Shown here one piece after another: positions 12,377 to 22,800 of a DNA stretch of 64,000 nt. Source of the stretch: Abelmoschus esculentus (taxonomy: Eukaryota; Streptophyta; Magnoliopsida; Malvales; Malvaceae); NCBI GenBank assembly GCA_035048815.1, contig JAUCBN010000036.1:2676001-2740000 (forward strand), given 5' to 3'. Each line of letters starts with the position of its first letter. Positions within the stretch are counted from its first letter, which is position 1. Position numbers and translations under genes: made by a program. The notes under the pieces are model-generated. The model was not told the origin of the DNA, did not search any database, and worked only from the letters and a program-made list of their open reading frames with translations.

Positions 12377-14583
12377 CTACGAAGAGATGCAATTTGAGGG
12401 CTCCCTTTGTCCAGAGTCTTGAAGTTGCTCGAGTGCTCTCACTACTGCAGTCATATTAGGCCTAAGCCTAGGTTCTATAGAAAGGCATTGCAGCGCAAGA
12501 TGAGCGGCTTTTAATGCTGCATCAAGCGTGTATTGGCCTTCAATACGAGCGTCCATAACTTGTAAAATCTTACGTTTGCTGGTAAGGTAAGCCTTGGCCC
12601 AATCAACTAAATTATGCTCTCTCGAAGGTCTGTTCTTGTCCAATGCTCGCTTGCCGGTCATCATTTCAAGAAGAACGACTCCGAAACTATATACATCACT
12701 TCTTGCTGTCAGATGACCTTCACAAGACAGAACGAAATCAAAATGTGAGTCAGAAGCTGCATTCTGCGGTATCCGAACTTAGGCAGAAACATTTCATTGG
12801 GAGCATGATTAGGGAAGTTACGTTCTATGTCCCGACTCGAGAGTGTGTCTCGAATATTCGAATGCATGTCAAACATTGATATCCGAATGCACATCAGACA
12901 TAGATACTAAAATTAGTTGTTCAACTAAGGAACAGACATTTCATTGGCAAGATGGTTAGAGAAGCTGCATTCTATGTTACTCTAGCTCAAGAATGTGTCT
13001 CGAATATCTGAATATATGTCGGACATAGATAGACCGAAGCAGGCTAGTTAAAAAGCTACCTGTGGCCATATACTCTGGAGCTGCATAGCCATAAGTACCC
13101 ATGACCCTGGTAGAAACATGGCTTTTATCACCAGTTGGTCCATCTTTGGCCAGTCCAAAGTCTGACAGTTTGGCATTATAATTCTGTCTTTCAAACAAAG
13201 ATGTGAGAAAGCTGCATAAATCTAAGTAGGATTGCATACCAAATCAAGCAAGATATACATATGTATAGTCATGAAAACTTCGACAATTAAGCATGTTTGC
13301 ATACCGAATCGAGCAAGATATTCGAAGTTTTAAAGTCGCGATATATGACTTTGGCCTCATCAGAATGCAGAAATGCTAAGCCCTTGGCAGCACCGAGAGC
13401 AACCTTCATTCGGAGGGTCCAGGAAAGTGGTTGAAAATATGAATTTCCTGTTAGTTATAATGGAAACGTTTCAAGCTGTTGGATTAAGATCATTCTTCTG
13501 AAATGGTAACACTTGACTAAATAAAAGATGTAAAGTGATTAGCTCACTTCTAAAAAGATGATTCTCCAAGCTGCCCTTCGGCATGAATTCGTAAACTAGA
13601 AGTCGGTGATCATCCTCTAAGCAGTAACCGATCAGTTTCACGAGATTAGGATGATACAGTTGCCCTAGGTAGTTGATTTCTGCCTACAGTCCACATGCAT
13701 CATTAAATTAATAAATCATTCATTTCATCCGGACTAATTCATGTTACACATCTGGTTTAGGTTGACGAGTTTTTTACCGAAATTTTCTACATTAACAAGG
13801 TCTTGAAGACGAGACATACTTGAGTGACATCAAATTGTTTACCATTTGGATCAAACCCCGTTGGTTGATTGAGATTTTCAGTGTAAATAACGCCTTAAAC
13901 TCGAGATCTGCTTAAACGATATCAAGTTGTTTATCACTTGGACCAAGGGTTTGGTCCATTGCACATGATATTGACCAAGCATAAGATATATACATACATA
14001 TGTAAGTACACGCATATATGGTAAAAGCTTAATCTAAGGGCTAAGCAAGTATTTTGAGAAACCTGATGAGGTCAAGGTTGGAATTGTGGAAGATATGAAA
14101 CTCACCAGCCATTCCTGGTGACCCTGAAACCCCTCCTGATTAAGCCTTTTGACAGCAATAACCAAGCCAGTACCAGGTTTAGCAGCCGCAAGTGAATTCT
14201 CATCAATCCAACCTTTAAAAACACAACCAAAACCACCTTCCCCAAACACACTGTCTGGTCTGAAATTCCTGGTGGCTGTTCTAAGTTCACTAAAGTTGAA
14301 ACTCTTCAAGTTTGAAGACTGCAGAATTTCCCCCTCTGTTCTAGACAATGAAAGTGATGAGACCCTTCTGCTTGAACCACCCATTTCTCCCCCATTTTTG
14401 CTCCCATGTCTTGAACTAGACCCTGCAGAAAACAAATATCAAACACCTAACAGACATCAGAACATGGACACTTGAAGAAACCCCAACTAGGTAATGAAAA
14501 ATTCTCAAAAGGACAAGCATGAAGCATATACCATTTTGAAAACGGCTCTCAGCTTTGATTCTTGCACTCAAACAAGACCCCAT
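12377..14583 (-). CDS. Receptor-like cytoplasmic kinase, PBL9/PBL10 (APK1) type
   Basis: Plasma-membrane-anchored Ser/Thr kinase of RLCK subfamily VII, whose members relay signals from receptor kinases. Six exons (14583-14532, 14422-14106, 13683-13548, 13447-13305, 13183-13060, 12717-12377) join to 370 residues. The first exon encodes only MGSCLSARIKAESRFQN: Gly2 and Cys4 form the classical N-myristoylation/palmitoylation signal. Kinase motifs are all present: glycine loop GEGGFGCVFKGW, ATP lysine in VIAVKRLN, catalytic VIYRDFKTSNILLD (YRD variant usual for this subfamily), DFG in KLSDFGLAKDG, and activation segment HVSTRVMGTYGYAAPEY. The tail after the kinase domain is short (ends EPSNCISS) compared with APK1A/PBL9, which carries a longer basic tail. 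Neighbours are unrelated. I am confident in the family, less so in the exact paralogue. Confidence 0.93.
12740..13055. repeat. Dispersed repeat copy inside a kinase intron
   Basis: The last intron of the kinase gene contains two related tracts (about 12750-12900 and 12925-13035) with shared phrases such as AACATTTCATTGG, GTGTCTCGAATAT and ATGTCxxACAT. They resemble the ATGTC-GACA family of tracts seen in other introns in this window, and look like a partial local duplication of that repeat. Confidence 0.45.
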
Positions 14584-15060
14584 GAAAATAGAAAATAAAA
14601 ACCAAGGGTCTGCTTTGTTTTCACCACAAGAACAACATACAGAGAACGTTTAGATACAAAGAAAGCTCGTGAAAAACAAAGCATTCAAGTGTTAAAAAAG
14701 TAGACCTAGCTGTCCACCCACGAGATTATACCCATGTTATTGAAAACTGACTCATCAAACAAGAATTGAATGAGAAAACAAAGATTGAGTAAAGAGCAAA
14801 GCATGAGAACAGTTTGGCAAGGGTTTGGCTTCTTTATAATATAGATGATTCAAGCTTCGAAGAAACTAAGACATAAAGGCTTGGGAAGACAAAAAAACAG
14901 TAAAAGGGTTGACTTGGGTTTTCAGCTAATATTTCATACTTCAAATTGTCTGCAAGTAGGAGATTAAGTTCTTTGCTGTAATAATAATTTAAAAGTGTCA
15001 TACATGTCTCTTCTTTTCTTTTCTGGCTTTCATACACGTGAAAGGATGCAGGGATTGGTA
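14584..15060 (-). promoter_or_regulatory. 5' leader and core promoter of the PBL-type kinase
   Basis: Upstream of the kinase ATG, base composition stays mixed to about 15040, consistent with a leader of roughly 450 bases. A CACGTG G-box lies at 15035-15040, and TATA-like sequence (TATAAATA-type words on the minus strand) lies around 15055-15095, merging into an (AT)n microsatellite. Exact initiation cannot be fixed from sequence. Confidence 0.3.
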
Positions 15061-15426
15061 TATTTATGTATATAAGTTATATATATATATATATGATATA
15101 AATATATTTAATCGGTTAATTAAATTATTTATCTTCGTTTCTTTTATATAAGTCTCTTTTTTCCTTTAAGTAAGGATTAGAATTAATTTTTTTTAAATTA
15201 CATGTAAATATAAATTATAATGTATGATTGAAATTTTTTTTAAATAAATAAATAAGCATAAGAATATTAAACCTAACAAGTGATCCCAAGTTTAAATCTC
15301 TTTCTCGATAAGATGTGTATACATTATTAAAAGGTTAAGAATATATAAAAACGTATATTATCTTATAATCATCGAACTTTACCTACAATGATTACTGATT
15401 AGGGTTTCTCTTTTCAAAGGTGAAAT

Positions 15427-15893
15427 TGTTAGAATTAAAATATATTCAATACGAATATAAACCCAAGATCTATATGTCAAATCATCAAGAACAATAAAAT
15501 AAATAAACTGAATGCGGAAGCGTACCTAAATTAATCGATAAAAGTTTTTCCAGAAGGTTTGATCTTCCAAGAAGTTAGGTTTTCTCTTGCGACACAACTC
15601 TCAGACGGGGAAAAGAGATATGCAAGTTGACTTAATTCTTGGGACCATAACCCCTTTATATAGTTGATTTAATAATCAACTAGTAGTTGATTTAATAACC
15701 GATCTGAAGTATTTATAACTCTGCCCCTCATCAAATTATAAATACACTTTATGGTATCTACACTTTTAATTTCATGATAATTTAATACCTACAACACGTG
15801 TAACATAATTGGTCACTTAATTACGTGTTAAATTTTATAATAGCAATATACATTATACATATGTGCCCACTATTATTGAATTTTAATCCAACA
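15427..15893 (-). mobile_element. Probable solo LTR of a Copia-type retrotransposon
   Basis: On the minus strand this 467-base block begins TGTTGGATTAAAATTC and ends TTTTAATTCTAACA, the short TGTTGG...TAACA inverted termini typical of plant Copia LTRs. Its inside has the LTR order: AT-rich U3, TATATAAAG-like promoter (ACTATATAAAGG), then a mixed-composition R/U5. Flanks are GAAAT and AAAAT, an imperfect 5-base duplication. No primer-binding site, polypurine tract or gag-pol lies next to it, so it appears to be a solo LTR left by recombination. Confidence 0.6.
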
Positions 15894-17087
15894 AAAATGT
15901 TTTAAGACAAAAAAAAAATAGTTTAATAATCCTTTAAATTTGATCTTTAAATTAGCATTAAACTGATTAAAGTATTGAATTTATTATTAGATAATTTTTT
16001 ATAATTCTTATATTATTTATTTAACAATAATCAGCGATTTAATTATTATTTTATACTAAAATTAAATTTTAATATTTATTATATAACTTTTAAAAACCTA
16101 GCGTTATCTATCCCTTAATAATTTATTGATCGAGGTCGTCTTTAGTAGGCAAGAAAACATTGGGAGCTGCTCCGCCCTAATTAGTATACTTATTTATGTC
16201 TCTATTATAACAACAACAACGTGAGATTAAAATTAATATTAACAAATAATTTTATATTATTTAAATAAATTTAAAATTATTTACCAAGATTAAATATATA
16301 GTATAAATTAATCTTAAATTAATTAAAATAAAATTTTAAGAAATAAAAAACCCATAACTGGTAAATTCAATAATTTTAATAATTATTCATAATCAAGTCA
16401 CAAAACATTAGTAATAGTTAGATAATTATTCATATTTTTTTTACAAATTTTAAACTTAATTATCAATATGGTTTAATCTTATTATTGCTGCTATTAAAAC
16501 TAGCAGTTTAGATTTAACTGATTGTCAAAATTCTGAGCGCAGTGTATTTTTTTGGTTTACTATAAAATATATATTTAAAATATTTTTTCTAATAAATGTT
16601 TTATTTTTAATTGAAATAAATATTTAAAATTATATTTTGTAATTAAAATTATTTGCCTCTCATTATTCCTCTTTATACATTCTCACCCTAAAAAATTAAA
16701 TTTAGTATTTAGAGTTAAGGTATACGGTTATAGTTTAGAAAATTAAAAATTTAATATATTAATCAAGGTTTATGACATAAAATTAAAACTAAAATTTATA
16801 ATTTAGTTTTTTTTAATGTTAGGACATATAATGAAAGAGCGAAAGTTTATTTTTTTAATTTTTTATTTAAATTATATATTTAACCTTTAATTTATTTTTT
16901 TTATCCTTATATGTTTGGTTTATTTCTGAAAACCTTTATAAGTCCGGCTTATTTGTCGTATGGGATTAACCTATTGCAGATATCCGAATATACCTTTCCA
17001 CCTTTTAATTTAGATGCAGACTCCATTGGGATTAACTAAACTGACATCATGAAGCTTGGGATAATCGACGTTACAGAACATGGACTT
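15894..17087. other. AT-rich intergenic DNA upstream of the acyl-CoA ligase
   Basis: Very AT-rich, with no recognisable gene or clear element ends. The last 150 bases become less AT-rich and carry the core promoter of the ligase gene. Confidence 0.5.
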
Positions 17088-17096
17088 GTATAAAAA
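17088..17096 (+). promoter_or_regulatory. TATA box of the 4CL-like gene
   Basis: GTATAAAAA lies about 60 bases upstream of the start codon at 17150 and is followed by an A-rich leader containing long A runs just before the ATG. Confidence 0.5.
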
Positions 17097-17149
17097 CAAA
17101 TCACTAAACTTGAAGATTAGCAAATAAAAAAAAAAAACATAAAAAAAAC

Positions 17150-19090
17150 ATGTCAGCTGAAGATTATGCTCGGCCTCCGATCAGCCGGAGTGGCTTCGAT
17201 TCCGGTACCGGAATATATAGTTCGGTCCATCAACTTAGCGATCATCTCAAAGTTCCTACTGATCCTGACCTTGACGTTGCTTCATTTGTGTTATCTCAGT
17301 TCCCCCATCCTCATGATGCGGAAGTGAAGCTTGCACTCATTGATTCAGCAACAAACCAACAACTCACATATGCTCAACTTTATCGATCGATCCGATCGCT
17401 TGCCGGGGGGCTTTACCGGCTCGGAATCCGCAAAGGTGATGTTGTCTTCCTTTTGTCCCCTAACTCAATGTTGTACCCTACAATATGTATTGCAATATTC
17501 TCAATTGGTGCAATACTCTCACCTGCCAATCCAATCAATACCGCTTCCGAAATAGCGAAACAAGTACTTGACTCCGGTGCTAAGCTTGTGATCTCGGCTC
17601 CGGAAGAGATACATAAATTCGAACGAATTCAGGTGCCTACGATCGTAACATGTCATGATCAATCGAAAAACAATGGTTCTGTATCTATAGAAGAATTAAT
17701 CGAATGTGGCGATTCACGTGAATTGCCGGAAATTAAGATTAAACAAACCGATACCGCGGCAGTATTATACTCGTCGGGTACTACCGGAACAAGCAAGGGT
17801 GTCATATTAACTCATTCAAATTTGATAACAACAGCTAGACTTGTAAGATGGTATGCAGAGGGAACATCATCTCAAAAAGACATATTTTTAGGCTTCATAC
17901 CGATTTTCCACATATACGGGCTCGGATTTTTCGGGTTCGGACTCTTTTGTAGCGGTATCACGACTGTCTTAATGCAAAGATATGATTTCCAGGAAATGGT
18001 GAAGGCAATTGAGGTTCATAAAGTTAACAACATCCCTGCAGTGCCCCCTGTGGTGCTTAGCCTAGTGAAACACTGCAAAGGCAATAGTAGCTTGTCAACA
18101 GTGAGAAGGATCGGCTCCGGAGCTGCACCATTGAGCAAGGAACTAACCGAAGCATTCAGGGCACAATTTCCATGGGTGGAGCTGAGGCAAGGTTACGGCC
18201 TAACTGAAAGTTGCGGTGCCGCAACAGGGTTCGCATCAGCCCATGATGCCAAGGCTCATCCAGGGTCATGTGGGGAATTGTTACCAACTTTTAGTGCCAA
18301 GGTGGTCGATATCGATACCGGTTTCGGATTGCCACCTTACAAGAAAGGAGAGCTATGGTTAAAAGGGCCTACCATCATGAAAGGGTACTTAGGAAATGAG
18401 GAGGCAACGAAAGCAACGTTGGATCCAGATGGGTGGCTTAAAACCGGGGATCTTGGCTATTTTGATGAGGAAGGTTTCCTTTATATTGTTGATAGGATAA
18501 AGGAGCTTATCAAGCACAATGGGTATCAGGTAATGGCATCTAAATCTCTTTGTTAGAGTTCTAAACTTCTATCTAAACTCAACAACAAAGTTTAGCTTTG
18601 ATATTGATGGTGATGGCAGGTTGCACCGGCAGAATTGGAGGCAGTGCTTTTGAGCCATCCCAATATCCTGGATGCAGCAGTTATACCGTAGGTGCCCGTA
18701 GGGAATTACCGGTGTGTACGTATTTGCATGCTGTATGTAAATAGAAATTTGTTGCCCTTTTTGCAGGGTTGAAGATGAAGAGTCCGGGCAGATACCAATG
18801 GCGTATGTGGTAAAGGCATCTGCTTCTCAACTCACAGAAGAACAAGTCATTCAATTTGTAGCTGCTCAGGTTCTTACCGACCAACTAATTCGGATCGAAT
18901 TTTATAAAAATTTATCGTACATACATTTTATCAGCTTTATGTCAATATATCTTGCATGTGTCAGGTGGCTCCATACAAGAAAGTGAGACGAGTTGAATTT
19001 CTAGATGCCATCCCCAAGTCTGCAGCAGGAAAAATCTTGAGGAAGCAGCTCATTTTACAAACCCAACGCTCCATTCACTCCAAGTTGTAA
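17150..19090 (+). CDS. Peroxisomal 4-coumarate:CoA ligase-like (4CLL/OPCL-type) acyl-CoA ligase
   Basis: Adenylate-forming enzyme that activates a carboxylic acid to its CoA thioester through an acyl-AMP. Four exons (17150-18529, 18620-18687, 18767-18869, 18965-19090) give 558 residues. The AMP-binding box SSGTTGTSKGV lies near residue 205; GYGLTES, the hinge region WLKTGDLGY ... VDRIKELIK and the catalytic-lysine segment PKSAAGKILRK are intact. The protein ends SIHSKL: a canonical C-terminal SKL type-1 peroxisomal targeting signal, read in frame directly before the TAA. True cytosolic 4CLs lack this; peroxisomal 4CL-like enzymes such as OPCL1 act in jasmonate precursor beta-oxidation, and others on fatty or cinnamic acids. 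Substrate here is not determined. Intron positions near the C-terminus produce small exons of 68 and 103 bases. Confidence 0.94.
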
Positions 19091-19370
19091 CTTGTACACA
19101 TTCTAATCTGATGTCAGTAGGATGGCACAATATTTTGGATGGAATCTTGAGTTTTGAGCTATGGGTTTTCATTTGTTGATTTGGAGATGAGTTTTAGGCG
19201 ATGGTTTCTGGAGTTGACAATGTAATTCTTGAGAATAAATGATTCTTCATCCTCTTCAAGAAACTACTGCAAATGCTTTTGAGCCATCTTCAAAAGCTTT
19301 TCACTTTGTCAAATATAAACTATATATGAAAAAAAAAGCAGCAAGAGAGAAGATTTTTGATGAAGATACA

Positions 19371-19640
19371 GCGAGCGGAAGCTTTTAACGAATTGAGCGG
19401 ACTCGTGAGTTATTTAAATTTATTTGGTTAAAATTTGATAAATATTTAATTTAAAATGATTTGATTTGAATTAAAATTTAATTCAAAACTTTAAAGAATT
19501 AAATCGAGTAAAATTTAATTTGATTAAGTATATTCGTAAATAATTCTTTAACTTTTAATTTTTTTAATAATTATTTTAAAATTATTTTATTTAAATTTTA
19601 AATTATTTTTTTTATAAAAGTTGATATTTCTGGATAATAT
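19371..19640. repeat. AT-rich repeat remnant with GAGCGGACTCGTGAGTT motif
   Basis: Between the ligase and malate dehydrogenase genes, the words GAGCGGACTCGTGAGTTATTT and AATCGAGTAAAATTTAATT resemble the CTCGTGAGTTGCTTGAACTCGACTCG family seen more fully at 27590-28150. I read it as a diverged copy of that dispersed repeat; ends are unclear. Confidence 0.35.
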
Positions 19641-19808
19641 TTAATGACAAGTGTCCTTAGCGTGGCCTTATACTCATGATTCAAACCCATCCATCCATCT
19701 TCCCCTTGTCTCCCTCCATTGCCACTCACTCTCTGCCTTGCTCCCTTTCCTCTGTTTCTGCTCTGCTTCTTTTGAATCACACCAATCCAAACACACACTT
19801 TGCTGTAA

Positions 19809-22800
19809 ATGGCGGTGGCAGAGTTATCATGCGCCGAAAAGGCAACCTGTTTTCGCTCTTCACAGCTCTCCCTATCAGCTGCTTCTTCTTCACGTTTTTC
19901 TCATCATTTTCGTCGTTCGTTTCGTCCCTTACCCAGAACCAGGAATCCTACAATATCATGCTCTCTTACATCCGAGTAAGCACTCTCTCTTTGAAATTTG
20001 AGCTCTTTTTTATGATTTTCTTGACTTACAATTTGGTGGGGTTTTGCTTCTCAGTAAAGTTCAAACCCCGACACCTGTACAAGACGAGATTCCCAAGGGA
20101 AAGACCGAGTGCTATGGTGTCTTCTGCCTCACCTATGATCTCAAAGCTGTAAGTTTTTTTTTTTCATTTAATATTGTAATAATATTTTATATCCAAACTT
20201 AGTGCCATAACTAGTGAAACTATGTTTATTCAATTGTGTGAGTATTTTCTTTTCCTTTTACTTGCTAGTTTCTAAGCTATAGTATCTGAGTGAGTGTTAC
20301 TTCATTTAATATTGTAATTCGGATCAACTCGAATCGCTTAACCTGAGATTTTCTGCATATTATCACGCACCGTAGGACTCTGACCCGTGGCAATATACAT
20401 AATTTCAAACTTAAAAGGTACTTATCACTTGGACCAACCCATTGGTATAGTTTTTTCTGGTTGCTCTACTAGTTACCCTTTGCCCCTGACTAATTAGGAC
20501 CAACCCATTGGTATAGTTTTTTCTGGTTGCTCTACTGGTTACCCTTTGCCCCTGACTAATTAGGATTGACTTGTGTCGTACATTAACTTGGGTGAGTCTC
20601 CCAACGAGATTTTCTGGATACACAAGGTCTTAAATTCAAGACGAGACTTGTTTAAACTAAACCAAGCTACCTACTACTTGAATCAACCCGTTAGTATAGA
20701 TATAGTTTTCCTGTTATAATTTGTTTCATATGTTTAGACGGTCATTCACATCCATGTACTTTGTACAAATATGTCGGGCATGTCTCCAAATACCAATTAC
20801 TAAAATCATTTGATGAAACTTGCCTATGTTCCCAACATATTTGGAAATAACGACATTAATTAATAGGCATAAATATAATTTTAACCCATAACGTTTATAT
20901 TTTTTTCGTTTTGACCCTTATTCTTTTTTTGGGATAAATTTAGTCCTTAACCTATATCTTTTTGACAAATATTCTATTTTTAACTAGATTGATGACTGGA
21001 CCGTTAAAAATTTAACGATGATACATATATATATATATATGAAATATAATTTTAAGTGACACAACATGTAACCTATCAAATGCATATATATATATATAGA
21101 ATATAATTTTATTTCAATATAAAATATAAAATAATTAAAATTCAAATAAAATATTAAAAATTAATTAATTCTAAAATATAAGATTATTAAACATTCTTAA
21201 CCCTAACTACGATAAAATTAAAATTTTATTCGAATTATGTTTTTATTTTTTAAGATGGTATTTTGATTCTATCGTAGTTAGGGTTAAGAATGTTTAATAA
21301 TTTTTTTATTTTAGAATTAATTAATTTTTAATATTTTATTTGAATTTTAATTGTTTTACATTTTATATTGGAATAAAATTATATTTCATATATATATATA
21401 TATATGTATTTGATACGTTACATTCCATATCATTTAAAATTATATTTCATATATATATCATCGTTAAATTTTTAACGGTCTGGTCATCAAGCTAGTTAAA
21501 AAATAAAATATTTGTCAAAAAGATATAAATTAGGCTAAATTTATCAAAAAAAAAAAAGAATAAGAGCCAAAACGACAAAAACTATAAACGTTAAAGGATT
21601 AAAATTATCTTTATACCTAATTAATATTGCCTACGTTTCCAAATACGTTGGTTATGTCTCCAAATACCATGTATGTTATTTATTCAGTTGTTTTGATTTT
21701 TAACAGGAAGAGGAGACAAAATCATGGAAGAAATTAATTAATATTGCTGTTTCTGGCGCTGCTGGGATGATATCTAACCATCTTCTTTTCAAAGTAAGTA
21801 GCTTTCATATAAGTTTAAATCCGATTTATGTTCGTTGAAGCTCTTGAGTTATATATTTGTATCTTTTCAACTGTAACTCTCATCATTTGCACTTGCTGCT
21901 TAACCCATAATAAGTTAATACCCTTCTATAACACTAACAATACTAAACAGTGGCGGATCTACATGTAAAAGAAGGTGGGTCCGTGCCCACCCTCAACTTT
22001 ATAAAATTCACACATTTAGTTTTGAAATTTTAAACTTTTATGAACTAGTCCTTGAATTTTTAATATTTTTATGATATGTGCCCGCCCTAAAATTTTAAGA
22101 TTTCTGTCCACGTTAAAAATGTTTTAACTTGTGCTCACCCTCATAAATATTTCTAGATCCGCCGCTGATACTAAATAAAGGTTCTTACGAACAAAAGACC
22201 GGTCATCAGTGAAGTTGAGTAGCATATGGTTCAATCGGGATGTATGGGTGGATATGACTTTCCTTTAGTGGGAAATGCAGATTATGAAATATTATCGGCA
22301 GATAGTATTATAGTTGCTGCTTTTAGAGCATTATTCAATTATAAAGTCAGTGATCATCTTCTGTTCCTTAAATATTTCCATATTTCTCATTCCTTTCCCT
22401 TTATACATCCACCATATCCGAAAGATGATCCAATAATAATTAGGGTAAACTACACCATTGACCACCCAATTATTTGGGGATACCTATTTTGACCACCCAA
22501 TTAAAGAACTCGTCAATCAGGTACCCCAACTTTGAAACCCTACTTATTTTGGCCACTGCCGTTAAAAATCTGACGGAAAAATTAACAGTGATGACGTGAA
22601 AGTTAATTAGAAGTTGTAAAATTACATATTTAATCCCTCTAATACATTCAGTTGGGTATTTAATTTTATTTATTTATTTATTTTTATGATTAATTAATAT
22701 ATTTTTCTTTCCAATCAGGTGGTGACACGTGTCACCACCTAGTTAGTGAGAAAGAAAGGAAGAAGGAAAATATTGTGTTAATATGGTAAAGAGAGAATTT

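Noticed and set aside
19676..20152. 158-codon plus-strand frame overlapping the start of NADP-MDH
   Set aside because: It is out of phase with the transit peptide that begins at 19809 and runs through the first intron; splicing at 19975/20055 gives the conserved NADP-MDH sequence instead.
22226..22492. 88-codon plus-strand frame in NADP-MDH intron 3
   Set aside because: It runs across the boundary of a Mutator-type insertion at 22443, so its end is accidental. Its first part (GMxGGYDFPLVGNADYEIL-like) shows no family I recognise.
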